From: Clostridia bacterium
GTDB taxonomy: Bacteria > Bacillota > Clostridia > Oscillospirales > Acutalibacteraceae
Length of the DNA stretch: 64,000 nt
Assembly (NCBI GenBank): GCA_017409845.1
Contig: JAFQRY010000026.1
Span: 116,055-180,054 of the forward strand
Direction: 5' to 3'
Below are positions 45,285 to 54,191 of the stretch, one piece after another (the stretch's first letter is position 1; each line of letters begins with the position of its first letter). Both the position numbers and the translations under genes were made by a program. Under the pieces are notes generated by a model. That model was not told where the DNA came from. It ran no database searches and was given only the letters and a program-made list of their open reading frames with translations.

Positions 45285-45893
45285 ATGATTAAGATAAAAC
45301 AAGCGGTTATCGTAGAAGGAAAATACGATAAAATAAAGCTTTCAAATATGATTGATGCACCTATTATTCAGACCGACGGCTTCGGCATTTTTAAGGATAA
45401 AGAGTTGCAGCTTATGATTCGTAAGCTTGCAGAGAAGCGCGGAATACTTGTGTTGACAGACAGCGATTCTGCTGGTTTTAAAATCCGGTCTTTTATTGGT
45501 TCAACAGTTGATCAAAAAAATATTTTTCATGCATATATTCCCGATATTTTCGGAAAAGAAAGCCGTAAAACCGAGCCCTCAAAGGAAGGAAAGCTTGGCG
45601 TTGAAGGTGTTTCCGAAGAAATAATTATGCAGGCACTTTCCAATGCCGGAGTTCTTTGTGAATCATCGCCCGAGCCCGAAAGACCCATTACAAAGCTTGA
45701 TTTATATGAACTTGGTTTCACCGGCGGTGAAGACAGCTCCAAAAAAAGAGCTGCCATGCTCAGATATTATTCTTTTCCGGAAAGACTATCGGCGAATTCA
45801 CTTATCAAAGTTCTCAATTGTGTAACAACATATGAAAGATTTCTTGAAGATGTCAAAGAAATTGAAAGGGAGATGAAAGAATGCTCAGAATAG
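45285..45893 (+). CDS. rnmV: Ribonuclease M5
   Basis: 202 aa. TOPRIM domain: [20 protein letters not shown] (catalytic Glu11), [18 protein letters not shown] (DxD), then the family's [19 protein letters not shown] segment. The C-terminal half is the short helical extension. Matures 5S rRNA precursors in Gram-positive bacteria. One base after holA's stop; overlaps ispF by 13 nt. Confidence 0.93.
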   Translation: MIKIKQAVIVEGKYDKIKLSNMIDAPIIQTDGFGIFKDKELQLMIRKLAEKRGILVLTDSDSAGFKIRSFIGSTVDQKNIFHAYIPDIFGKESRKTEPSKEGKLGVEGVSEEIIMQALSNAGVLCESSPEPERPITKLDLYELGFTGGEDSSKKRAAMLRYYSFPERLSANSLIKVLNCVTTYERFLEDVKEIEREMKECSE

Positions 45894-46354
45894 GTCACGG
45901 ATATGATGTTCACAAGCTTACCGAAAACAGAAAGCTGATTATCGGCGGTGTTGAAATTCCTTATGAAAAAGGTTTGCTCGGTCATTCTGATGCTGATGTG
46001 CTTCTTCATGCAATCAGTGATGCGCTTCTCGGGGCAGCGGCACTCGGAGATATCGGATGTCTTTTTCCCGATAATGATGAAAAATACAAAGGTGCAGACA
46101 GTCTTGTTTTGCTTACAGAGGTTGTTCGTGTTGTTAATGAAAAGGGGTATTCAGTTGTTAACATTGATGCAACACTTCTTGCACAGAAGCCGAAAATGCG
46201 TCCATATATCAATGAAATGAGAGCGAATATCGCGTCTGCTTGCGGTGTAGAGCTTGATTTTGTGAGTGTAAAAGCAACAACTGAAGAGGGCCTCGGATTT
46301 ACCGGAAGCGGTGACGGAATGGCTGCACATGCTGTGTGCCTTATTGAAAATTAA
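45881..46354 (+). CDS. ispF: 2-C-methyl-D-erythritol 2,4-cyclodiphosphate synthase
   Basis: 157 aa, standard length. [11 protein letters not shown] (zinc ligands Asp8/His10), [20 protein letters not shown] (third ligand and active-site loop) and [19 protein letters not shown] are diagnostic. Fifth step of the MEP isoprenoid pathway. Start lies inside the end of rnmV, preceded by GGGAGATGAA. Confidence 0.98.
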   Translation: MLRIGHGYDVHKLTENRKLIIGGVEIPYEKGLLGHSDADVLLHAISDALLGAAALGDIGCLFPDNDEKYKGADSLVLLTEVVRVVNEKGYSVVNIDATLLAQKPKMRPYINEMRANIASACGVELDFVSVKATTEEGLGFTGSGDGMAAHAVCLIEN

Positions 46355-46380
46355 TTTTTTGTTAAATTTGCAGTATTTAT

Positions 46381-46409
46381 TTGAATCCTGAGATTCTTTA
46401 TGTTATTAT
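46381..46409 (+). promoter_or_regulatory. Possible promoter of cdaA-cdaR
   Basis: TTGAAT at 46381-46386, 17-nt spacer, TATTAT at 46404-46409. RBS AGGAAGGTAGG at about 46425. Confidence 0.5.
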
Positions 46410-46444
46410 TTTTTTGCAGTTATTAGGAAGGTAGGTCGTAATTT

Positions 46445-47320
46445 ATGACCGCATTAGAAAATGTAATGGATTTTTTCTCAAAAATCCCGTCGCTTAAATT
46501 TGGAATAACGGATTTTCTTGATATTTGTCTTATAACATTTCTGATTTACAACGGAATCAAGCTTATCCGTGAAACCCGTGCGTTTCAGCTTGTGAAAGGT
46601 CTTATTTTACTTGGTGCAGCATTTGTCGTTATTTCTGCTCTTGAAATGCAGGCAAGCTCGTTTGTTCTGAGTATTGTATTTCAAAACATAATTATTGTTC
46701 TTATTGTCCTTTTTCAGCAAGAAATCCGCCAGGTTCTTGAAAAAGTCGGTAACAGTCGTTTTTCGGGACTTATCGGTTTTCTTAAGGGTAACAATTCTGA
46801 AAGAAAAGCAGTGCTCAGCGAGTCAATAATCGAAATTGCAAAGGCTGTTTTCCGTATGAGCAATACCAAGACGGGCTCACTTATTGTCATGGAAAAAGAA
46901 ACTCTTCTCGGCGATGTCATAAAAACCGGTAAGATTGTTGATGCACAGATAACACATGAGCTTATCGGTAATATTTTCTTCCCGAAATCTCCCTTGCATG
47001 ACGGAGCGGCAGTTGTCAGAGAGGGCAGGCTTCATTCCGCCGGATGCGTTCTTCCTCTTACAAGAGAAAATGTTGCCAGTGACCTCGGAACAAGGCACAG
47101 AGCGGCTATAGGAATTAGTGAGCAGAGTGATGCAATGGTTATTGTTTCGTCTGAGGAAACAGGTATCGTTTCGGTTGCTTTTAAAGGAACGCTGACCAGA
47201 GGTCTCACCGAATCAGAACTGCGCGAAATGCTGATGAACTACCTTGTTGAAGATTCCTCCGAAGAAGGAAACAGCGACGGAAACATATTCACTAAATTAT
47301 TCAAGGGTATAAAGAAATGA
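46445..47320 (+). CDS. cdaA: Diadenylate cyclase CdaA
   Basis: 291 aa. Three N-terminal membrane helices, a short coiled region, then the DAC domain with DGAAVVREGRLHSAGC (D186-G-A) and LGTRHRAAIGISEQSDA (R217-H-R219), the two conserved catalytic motifs. Makes cyclic di-AMP from two ATP, controlling potassium and osmotic balance and wall integrity. Overlaps its regulator gene by 4 nt. The usual third gene, glmM, is replaced here by folC. Confidence 0.97.
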   Translation: MTALENVMDFFSKIPSLKFGITDFLDICLITFLIYNGIKLIRETRAFQLVKGLILLGAAFVVISALEMQASSFVLSIVFQNIIIVLIVLFQQEIRQVLEKVGNSRFSGLIGFLKGNNSERKAVLSESIIEIAKAVFRMSNTKTGSLIVMEKETLLGDVIKTGKIVDAQITHELIGNIFFPKSPLHDGAAVVREGRLHSAGCVLPLTRENVASDLGTRHRAAIGISEQSDAMVIVSSEETGIVSVAFKGTLTRGLTESELREMLMNYLVEDSSEEGNSDGNIFTKLFKGIKK

Positions 47321-48579
47321 AGAAGAAATTTAAACTCAGTGATCTTTTTTATAATAACAGGTTTCTTTTGGTTTTTTCCGTTATTGTTGCAGTCGGTTTC
47401 TGGCTTTTCGCTTCGATTGAATTTGCTGCCGTAATTACCGAAACCAAAACCAACATTCCCGTTCAGATTGACTATAAAAAAATTGAAGAGAATTTTGGGC
47501 TCAAGCCTTTCGGCGAAACTGATTTTACTGTTGATGTTACTGTCAGCGGTCAGAAATATGTTGTTGATGCAGATGATATTGTTGATGATATCGTTGTAAC
47601 AACTTCAACCGTTGTAAGTTCTCCGGGCACCCAGACATTGAAGCTTGATGTTTCAACAAAAAGTGAAAGACCCGGCTATAACATTATTGAGCTTTCCGAT
47701 GATGAAATCGAAGTATATTTTGACTATCCGAAAACAAAAGAATTTCTTGTTGAAGCTGAAATAGATATCAGCGAGAGCTCAGTTGCAGACGGATATCATC
47801 TCGGTGATTATATTTTTCAGGAAGCGGATAAAGTCAGTGTCTCGGGTCCTGAAATTCAGGTCAATAAAATTGAAAAAGTAGTTGCGAGTGCTGTTGTTGA
47901 CGGTTTACTGACCGAAAATACAACTGTTGATGCTGCACTTTCGGTTATTACCAAAGACGGTTCAGGAGTAAACTACATTAAATTCAACCGCCAGTCAGAA
48001 TCTATTCAGATTACTCTTCCGGTATATAAAATTTCAACGCTTCCCGTTGAATGCAGCTTTGTCAATATTCCTTCGGAATACATCAATGAATTCCCGTTTG
48101 AAGTTAAAATAGAGCCTTCAACGGCTGTTTTCGGTATTCCCGAAAAGAAGCTTGAGGGTATTGACGGAATTGATATTTACACTATTGATTTTTCCGAACT
48201 TCGTCCCGGAGTCAATACCTTTGATGTTCCCGCTTCAGATATTTCGGGTGTTGTTATGCTTGACGGAACTGAAAGATTCACCGTTACCGTTGACACCGGA
48301 AATGTTGTTTCATCAATTCTTGAAGTACCGCTGAATATAGAATTCAATAATCTGCCGAGCGGAATGACAGCTGAACTTGTTAATCTCAGTTTTACTCATA
48401 TGACAGTTTGCGGACCGAAGGAATCTCTTGATAAGCTTACAAAAGACAGCATGGTTCTTGTTGCAAATCTTGAAAATACCGATGATTCCGCAAAGGGCGA
48501 GATAGCGGTTCCCGTTACATTGTCAAGCGGTGACTGCTGGTCATACGGCAGTTATATTGCAACGGTAAGATTATCATAA
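47317..48579 (+). CDS. cdaR: CdaA regulatory protein CdaR (YbbR domains)
   Basis: 420 aa. One N-terminal helix (FLLVFSVIVAVGFWLFASIE) and an extracellular part with about four YbbR repeats (patterns such as VDVTVSGQKYVVD, VSVSGPEIQVNKIEKVVA and MTVCGPKESLDKL). Binds CdaA at the membrane and tunes c-di-AMP synthesis. Translationally coupled to cdaA. Confidence 0.94.
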   Translation: MKKKFKLSDLFYNNRFLLVFSVIVAVGFWLFASIEFAAVITETKTNIPVQIDYKKIEENFGLKPFGETDFTVDVTVSGQKYVVDADDIVDDIVVTTSTVVSSPGTQTLKLDVSTKSERPGYNIIELSDDEIEVYFDYPKTKEFLVEAEIDISESSVADGYHLGDYIFQEADKVSVSGPEIQVNKIEKVVASAVVDGLLTENTTVDAALSVITKDGSGVNYIKFNRQSESIQITLPVYKISTLPVECSFVNIPSEYINEFPFEVKIEPSTAVFGIPEKKLEGIDGIDIYTIDFSELRPGVNTFDVPASDISGVVMLDGTERFTVTVDTGNVVSSILEVPLNIEFNNLPSGMTAELVNLSFTHMTVCGPKESLDKLTKDSMVLVANLENTDDSAKGEIAVPVTLSSGDCWSYGSYIATVRLS

Positions 48580-48617
48580 ATCATTAACTTACCATCTCCA
48601 TTTTTACAGGTGATGTT

Positions 48618-49895
48618 ATGAATTGTAACGAAGCAATCGAATATATTCACTCTTTGCAAAAATTCGGTATAAAGCCCGGAATGGAACGTATAAAAGCATT
48701 ATGCGATGCACTCGGGAATCCTCAGGAAAAGCTGAAGGTTATCCATGTTGCGGGAACAAACGGCAAGGGTTCAACCTCGACCATGATTTCCAATATCCTC
48801 AGAAAAAGCGGTTATAACACGGGACTTTTCATTTCTCCTTATGTAACTGATTTCAGAGAACGCATTCAGTATAACGGTAACATGATTGAGAAAAGTGAGC
48901 TTTCAGATTGCGTTGAAAGGGTTAAAGAAGCGATTGATGTTCTTTTGCTGAATGATATTCAGCCCACCGAGTTTGAGGCGGTGACAGCTGCTGCATTTCT
49001 TTATTTTGAAAAAAAGAAATGCGATTTTGTGGTGCTGGAAGTCGGTCTCGGCGGAAGGCTTGATTCAACTAATATTATAAATGCTCCTTATGTCAGCGTT
49101 ATAACAAGTATTTCGCTTGATCATATCGCAATTCTCGGTGATACGATAGAAAAAATTGCTTATGAAAAATGCGGAATTATAAAATTCGGTGCTGAAACCG
49201 TTATTTACCCGTTTCAGGATGAGAAGGCAATGGAAATTATCAAAAAAACCTGCAGGGATAAACACAACTCTCTCAGGATTCCTGATGTTTCTGAACTTTC
49301 TGTTGAAGATGAGGATATGAACGGAACGCAGGTTGAATATTGCGGTTTATCCTATAAATTACCTCTTGCAGGCAAGCATATGGTTTATAATTCGTGCACG
49401 GCAATTGAGGCGATAAGGTCTCTCGAAAGGTTCAATATTTGTATTTCCGATGAGGTAATCAAATCGGGAATTGAGATGACCGTTATGCCTGCGAGAATGG
49501 AGCTTCTGAGAAAAAAGCCTTTAATTATTCTTGACGGAGGTCATAATGAAGGGTGTGCAAATGCACTTTCCTCTTTTATAGAAAAACATCTGTCTGATAA
49601 AAGAATTGTTATGCTTTCTTCTCTTATGGCGGACAAAGATTATTTTTCATATATTAAATCGGTAGCTTGTTATGCCGATACATTCATTGCAACAAAAGCT
49701 GATGTTCCCAGAGCACTTCCGAGCGATGAACTTATGAAATCCGCAAGTATGTTTTGCAAAAACTGTTATGATATTTCCGACCCGGTAAAGGCTGTCAAAG
49801 CCGCCGTGAATATTACGCAGCCGGAGGATGCACTGGTTGTATGCGGCTCTTTTTATCTTGCAGGTGAAATCAGAAATTATCTTCTTAATTTATAA
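48618..49895 (+). CDS. folC: Folylpolyglutamate/dihydrofolate synthase
   Basis: 425 aa. Mur-ligase fold: P-loop VIHVAGTNGKGSTSTMISNI, then ISPYVTDFRERIQYNG, EVGLGGRLDSTNII, ISLDHIAILGDTIEKIAYEK and the C-terminal ILDGGHNEGCANAL. Adds glutamate to folates. 38 nt after cdaR; ends before the 49928 terminator. Confidence 0.97.
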   Translation: MNCNEAIEYIHSLQKFGIKPGMERIKALCDALGNPQEKLKVIHVAGTNGKGSTSTMISNILRKSGYNTGLFISPYVTDFRERIQYNGNMIEKSELSDCVERVKEAIDVLLLNDIQPTEFEAVTAAAFLYFEKKKCDFVVLEVGLGGRLDSTNIINAPYVSVITSISLDHIAILGDTIEKIAYEKCGIIKFGAETVIYPFQDEKAMEIIKKTCRDKHNSLRIPDVSELSVEDEDMNGTQVEYCGLSYKLPLAGKHMVYNSCTAIEAIRSLERFNICISDEVIKSGIEMTVMPARMELLRKKPLIILDGGHNEGCANALSSFIEKHLSDKRIVMLSSLMADKDYFSYIKSVACYADTFIATKADVPRALPSDELMKSASMFCKNCYDISDPVKAVKAAVNITQPEDALVVCGSFYLAGEIRNYLLNL

Positions 49896-49927
49896 AAAAT
49901 CAAAAATTCAACATTATTTTTATTATC

Positions 49928-49960
49928 AATCCCTTATCCTATGGATGAGGGATTTTTTTA
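49928..49960 (+). terminator. Terminator-like hairpin just before spoIIAA
   Basis: Twelve-base stem, AATCCCTTATCC with GGATGAGGGATT, three-base loop, then seven Ts. Only about 18 nt separate it from the spoIIAA ATG, with the RBS AAAGGAGAG in between. Confidence 0.88.
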
Positions 49961-49977
49961 TGTAAAGGAGAGTTGAA

Positions 49978-50289
49978 ATGGCAATAAAAATAAACTCATC
50001 ACCCGTCAGACTTACGGTTTTTCTCAGCGGTGAAATTGATCATCATAATGCTGCTGCCCTCAGACTTGAAGCGGACGAGGCGATACAAACTTCATCAGCA
50101 AAAAATATCAGATTTGATTTTGCGGATGTGACATTTATGGACAGTTCGGGAATAGGTTTTATTCTCGGAAGATACAGACTTGCCGAAAGTTTTGGAGCAA
50201 ATATTGAGGTTGTTAATCTTTCAGGCAGACTGTATTCAATGATGAGACTTGCAGGGCTTGAAAAACTGGTAACATTAAAAACAAAATGA
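49978..50289 (+). CDS. spoIIAA: Anti-sigma F factor antagonist SpoIIAA
   Basis: 103 aa STAS protein. VTFMDSSGIGFILGRY carries the Ser phosphorylated by SpoIIAB. In the unphosphorylated form it binds SpoIIAB and frees SigF in the forespore. First gene of spoIIA, with RBS AAAGGAGAG. Confidence 0.97.
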   Translation: MAIKINSSPVRLTVFLSGEIDHHNAAALRLEADEAIQTSSAKNIRFDFADVTFMDSSGIGFILGRYRLAESFGANIEVVNLSGRLYSMMRLAGLEKLVTLKTK

Positions 50290-50302
50290 AAGGATGATGA
50301 AG

Positions 50303-50752
50303 ATGAAAGCTGTTAATGAAATGAAACTCCAGATTGAAAGCCGTTCTGTAAACGAGGCGTTTGCAAGGGCGGCGGTTGCGGCTTTTGCAGCTCAGCTTGA
50401 CCCGAATATAGAAGACTTATCTGATATAAGGACGGCAGTAAGCGAGGCTGTGACAAATTGTATAGTTCATGCTTATCCGGATTCGGTCGGTAAAATATAC
50501 ATATGGGCAGGAATATATGAAAACGGACTTTTTAAAGTCAGAATCAAGGATAAGGGCTGCGGTATTGCCGATATCAGACAAGCAATGGAGCCGCTGTTCA
50601 CAACGCTTGGCGGAGAAAGGGCCGGGCTCGGTTTTGCGGTAATGGAAAGCTTCTGTGACAAAATCAAAGTAACATCAAAAATTGAAAAAGGAACGGTTGT
50701 TACTCTTGAAAAAATTTTTTCGGGACGGAGTGCAACCGATGACCGTGTCTGA
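50303..50752 (+). CDS. spoIIAB: Anti-sigma F factor / serine kinase SpoIIAB
   Basis: 149 aa GHKL kinase: N-box AVSEAVTNCIVHAYPD, G1 box DKGCGIADIRQAM, and GERAGLGFAVMESF. ATG 50303 is chosen from three close ATGs because AAAGGA ends 8 nt before it. Phosphorylates SpoIIAA and holds SigF inactive. Overlaps sigF by 14 nt. Confidence 0.97.
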   Translation: MKAVNEMKLQIESRSVNEAFARAAVAAFAAQLDPNIEDLSDIRTAVSEAVTNCIVHAYPDSVGKIYIWAGIYENGLFKVRIKDKGCGIADIRQAMEPLFTTLGGERAGLGFAVMESFCDKIKVTSKIEKGTVVTLEKIFSGRSATDDRV

Positions 50753-51404
50753 ATCCAAAAGAAACGAAACTGTTGAAAATAATCTCGGACTCGTTCATTC
50801 ATGTGCAAACAGATTCAAAGGCAGGGGAGTGGAATATGATGATTTGTTTCAGGCGGGTTGCGTTGGACTGATAAAAGCCGCAGATAACTTTGATGAAACA
50901 AAGGGGTTTTCTTTTTCCACTTATGCCGTTCCGGTTATACTCGGAGAAATTAAAAGAATATTCCGTGACGGAGGACCGGTTAAAATCGGCAGAACCGTCA
51001 AGGAAAAATCAAGAATGGCGGTTAAAATCCGTGATATGTTATCATCGGAGCTTGGACGGGATCCTACGATCTTTGAGCTTGCGGATAAAATAAAAATTGA
51101 GCCGGAAGAAGCTGCGATGCTTCTTAATGCAGCAATGCCTGTTGTTTCTCTTACTGCGGGTGAAGAAGGCGAGAGTCAGATTGATATTCCGGTTGATTCG
51201 CCCGAAAATGAAATAAATGATTTTCTTGCGCTGAGACAGGTGCTGCAATCCCTTGACGAACATGACAGAAAAATGATTGAATTAAGATATTATTCGGGTA
51301 TGACTCAGTCAAAAACCGCACTGAAACTCGGAATGACTCAGGTTCAGGTTTCAAGGCGTGAAAAGGTAGTGCTTGAAATTATAAGAAAAAAATTGAATAC
51401 ATAG
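50739..51404 (+). CDS. sigF: Forespore sigma factor SigF
   Basis: 221 aa. ATG 50739 has GGAG 8 nt upstream and lies within the end of spoIIAB. Sigma region 2 (NNLGLVHSCANRFKGRGVEY, DLFQAGCVGLIKAADNFDET), region 3 and region 4 (LGMTQVQVSRREKVVLEI). Directs early forespore transcription, held by SpoIIAB until septation. Confidence 0.97.
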   Translation: MTVSESKRNETVENNLGLVHSCANRFKGRGVEYDDLFQAGCVGLIKAADNFDETKGFSFSTYAVPVILGEIKRIFRDGGPVKIGRTVKEKSRMAVKIRDMLSSELGRDPTIFELADKIKIEPEEAAMLLNAAMPVVSLTAGEEGESQIDIPVDSPENEINDFLALRQVLQSLDEHDRKMIELRYYSGMTQSKTALKLGMTQVQVSRREKVVLEIIRKKLNT

Positions 51405-51406
51405 CA

Positions 51407-51435
51407 TTGACAAAGCGGTATATTAAGTTTAAACT
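51407..51435 (+). promoter_or_regulatory. Predicted promoter of the DapA-family gene
   Basis: TTGACA at 51407-51412, 17-nt spacer, TAAACT at 51430-51435, directly after the sigF stop. Confidence 0.55.
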
Positions 51436-51487
51436 AATAGCAGCAGATAAAACTGCCTCTTAAACTATTTTCAGGAGTGAAAAAAAT

Positions 51488-52411
51488 ATGATAAAAAACA
51501 TTCCCGACGGCGTATATCCGACTATGGTAACTCCGTTTACCTCCGATAATAAAATTGATTATAACGGAGTTCTGCAGATTCTTGAATGGTATTCCGAAAA
51601 CGGAGTTGACGGTGTTTTTGCAATTTGTCAGTCAAGTGAAATTTTCTTTCTCTCATTTGAAGAAAGACTTGAGCTTCTCAAATTTATAATGAAAAATAAA
51701 CCGTCAGATATGAGTATTATTGCATCCGGTCATACTGCAGACGAGCTTGACCGTCAGATTTATGAAGCAAACGCTTTTATAAATGAAGGTATTGATGCAT
51801 ATGTTTTTATTGCTAACCGTTTTGCCAAGGAAAATGAAGATGATTCAGTATTTCTTAAGAATTACGAAAAGATGGTTTCGTCAATTCCCGAAATCGGTCT
51901 CGGAATATATGAGTGTCCTTATCCTTATAAACGCATTATGAGCCCTGAAACTCTCAGACAGTGTGCTCTTGACGGAAGACTGAAATTCTTAAAGGACACC
52001 TGTTGCCAGATTGAAATGATAAAAGATAAGCTTAAAGCTGTTGAAGGTCTCGGACTTAAGATTTATAATGCAAACTCAGCAACTCTTCTTGAGTCTCTCA
52101 GAGCAGGCTGTGCAGGTTTTTCAGGTGTTATGGCAAACTTCCATCCTGAAATTTATTCATGGCTTTGCAAAAACTACAAATCTGAACCTGAAAAAGCAGA
52201 AAAGGTACAGGCATTTCTTGCTTTTGCTTCAATTGCTGAGTGTCAGATGTATCCCATAAATGCAAAATATCATCTTGGCCTTTGCGGAATTGACATCGGA
52301 TATAACTGCAGAGTTAAGGATGCATCTTTATTTGTTGAAGGAAGAATTAAAGAAATTAACCAGATGTATACTGTTGAAAAGATGTTTAAAGAGATGTTTA
52401 ATATTTATTAA
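51488..52411 (+). CDS. DapA/NanA-family class I aldolase
   Basis: 307 aa TIM barrel. GVYPTMVTPFTSDNKIDYNG is the family start; Schiff-base Lys169 is in FLKDTCC and catalytic Tyr141 in GLGIYECPYPYK. The usual GTTGE loop is replaced by ICQSSE, so it is neither a standard DHDPS nor a classical N-acetylneuraminate lyase. It could act on a sugar acid or a related 2-keto acid. A sialidase-like gene lies 6 kb downstream, but a link is speculative. Confidence 0.85.
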   Translation: MIKNIPDGVYPTMVTPFTSDNKIDYNGVLQILEWYSENGVDGVFAICQSSEIFFLSFEERLELLKFIMKNKPSDMSIIASGHTADELDRQIYEANAFINEGIDAYVFIANRFAKENEDDSVFLKNYEKMVSSIPEIGLGIYECPYPYKRIMSPETLRQCALDGRLKFLKDTCCQIEMIKDKLKAVEGLGLKIYNANSATLLESLRAGCAGFSGVMANFHPEIYSWLCKNYKSEPEKAEKVQAFLAFASIAECQMYPINAKYHLGLCGIDIGYNCRVKDASLFVEGRIKEINQMYTVEKMFKEMFNIY

Positions 52412-52448
52412 TTGGTTCAAAAATATACATTTTGTCTGAAAAAAGCTA

Positions 52449-52477
52449 TTGATTTATAGTAATTATTATGTTAACAT
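52449..52477 (+). promoter_or_regulatory. Weak promoter candidate of the SDR gene
   Basis: TTGATT at 52449-52454, 17-nt spacer, TAACAT at 52472-52477. The -10 is poor. Confidence 0.3.
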
Positions 52478-52525
52478 TATATTGTAGCATTTTGACAAAA
52501 TTTATTTTTTTTGGAGGAATTCAAA

Positions 52526-54073
52526 ATGGCACAGAAAAAGACGGTATTCCTTACCGGTGCTTCGGGCACAATGGGTTGGGAAGGCTTTCAGCAGCTTTAT
52601 GCTAAGAAGAATCAGTTCAACATTGTTGTTCTTCTTCGTGACAGCGATAAGAACAGAAAGAAGTTTGCTCCCTACATGAACGACCCCTCTGTTAAAATTG
52701 TCTGGGGCGACCTTAAGAAGTATGAAAGCGTTCTTGAGTGTGTAAACGGTGCTGATTATGTTCTTCATGTCGGCGGTATGGTTTCGCCCTCAGCTGACTA
52801 TTATCCCATAAACACAATCAAGACCAATGTAGGTGCTGCAAAAAATATTGTTAAGGCTGTCAAGGCTCAGCCTGATCCCGATGCAGTTAAGGTTGTTTAT
52901 ATCGGTACTGTTGCAGAAACAGGCGAAAGAGATGATCCTATCCATTGGGCACGTACAGGCGACCCCATTAAAATCAGCGTATATGACCATTATGCAACTT
53001 CAAAGGTTCTTGCTGAAGCTGTTTTTGCTGAGTCAGGTCTCAAGCATTGGGTATCACTCCGTCAGTCAGGTATTCTTTATCCTGAAATCGTTAAGAATAT
53101 GGAACCCATTATGTATCATGTTGTTATCAACGGTGTTCTTGAATGGGCAACAGTTGAAGACTCAGGCCGCCTTCTTGTAAATGTTTGCGGTGATGATATT
53201 CCTGAAGAGTTCTGGAGAAGATTCTATAATATCGGTTCAGGTCCTCAGTACAGAATCACTAACTTTGAATTTGAAAAGCTCCTTCTCGGTAAATACGGTC
53301 TCGGTCTCGGCGATCCCAGAAAGCTCTTTGATCCTGATTGGTTTATCACAAGAAACTTCCACGGTCAGTGGTATCTTGACTCGGATGTACTTGAAAAATA
53401 TTGTCATTTCCGTGCTAATATGCCTATTGAAGACTATTTCAAGAGTGTTATGAACAGAGTTGAATGGTTCTATAAGCTTGCAAAGCTTGCAAAGCCCTTC
53501 GCATTTGCTGTTAAGCCCTTTATGAAGAAGATTGCTCAGACACCTGTTTACGGTACTCTCTGGTGGAAGGCTAATAATGTTACTCCCAGAATCAATGCTT
53601 ATGTCGGTTCAATGGAGAAATGGAATGCAATCGGTAACGATTGGAGCAAGGTTAAGGTTTATCGTCCCGATGATAACCCCAAGAATGCTCGTGTTCTTGA
53701 TCACGGTTATGACGAAACAAAGGATTTCGATTCACTTACTCTTGAAGACCTCAAGAAGGCAGCTGCTTTCAGAGGCGGCGAATGCCTTGCAACCGAAATC
53801 GTTGATATGTATACTCCTGTTCTCTGGAAGTGTGCACACGGCCACGAATTTATGATGTCACCCAACCTTGTTCTTCGCGGCGGTCATTGGTGTAACGAAG
53901 AGCTTCCCTCAACCCTTGAAAAGGCTGAGCAGAAGAAGTTCCGTTGGGCTTATGATGATGAAGCAAAGGTTAACCCCTTCTTTGCTCAGGTTTGGTATCC
54001 TCTCCATGATAAGAGCGAAAATAATGTTTATACCGAAGAAATCTATAAGGATTTCAAGGAATATAAAAACTGA
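52526..54073 (+). CDS. NAD(P)-dependent epimerase/dehydratase with zinc-ribbon-like tail
   Basis: 515 aa. ATG 52526 follows GGAGG by 8 nt; a TTG at 52511 is rejected. Residues 1-300 are an extended SDR: VFLTGASGTMGWEGFQ (NAD loop), VLHVGGMVSPSADY, VVYIGTVAETGERDD and catalytic YDHYATSKVLAEA. The C-terminal 190 aa are unusual and include LWKCAHGHEFMMSP then LRGGHWC, resembling the WxC-x-H-GHxF zinc-ribbon of DUF4379-type proteins, though the final CxxC is not intact. Monocistronic, ending at the 54087 terminator. Substrate unknown. Confidence 0.82.
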   Translation: MAQKKTVFLTGASGTMGWEGFQQLYAKKNQFNIVVLLRDSDKNRKKFAPYMNDPSVKIVWGDLKKYESVLECVNGADYVLHVGGMVSPSADYYPINTIKTNVGAAKNIVKAVKAQPDPDAVKVVYIGTVAETGERDDPIHWARTGDPIKISVYDHYATSKVLAEAVFAESGLKHWVSLRQSGILYPEIVKNMEPIMYHVVINGVLEWATVEDSGRLLVNVCGDDIPEEFWRRFYNIGSGPQYRITNFEFEKLLLGKYGLGLGDPRKLFDPDWFITRNFHGQWYLDSDVLEKYCHFRANMPIEDYFKSVMNRVEWFYKLAKLAKPFAFAVKPFMKKIAQTPVYGTLWWKANNVTPRINAYVGSMEKWNAIGNDWSKVKVYRPDDNPKNARVLDHGYDETKDFDSLTLEDLKKAAAFRGGECLATEIVDMYTPVLWKCAHGHEFMMSPNLVLRGGHWCNEELPSTLEKAEQKKFRWAYDDEAKVNPFFAQVWYPLHDKSENNVYTEEIYKDFKEYKN

Positions 54074-54086
54074 TAACGGTTTTATT

Positions 54087-54119
54087 GCGGTATCTCCTCC
54101 GGGAGATACCGTTTTTTTT
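54087..54119 (+). terminator. Intrinsic terminator
   Basis: CGGTATCTC pairs with GAGATACCG around a CTCCGG-type loop, then eight Ts. Confidence 0.93.
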
Positions 54120-54129
54120 ATAAAATTTA

Positions 54130-54158
54130 TTGTATCTTTTTAATTAATATGGTAAAAT
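54130..54158 (+). promoter_or_regulatory. Predicted promoter of the glycan operon
   Basis: TTGTAT at 54130-54135, 17-nt spacer, TAAAAT at 54153-54158; RBS AAGGGG before the ATG at 54192. Confidence 0.55.
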
Positions 54159-54191
54159 ATATAAGAATATATTTTAAGGGGTATTATTACC

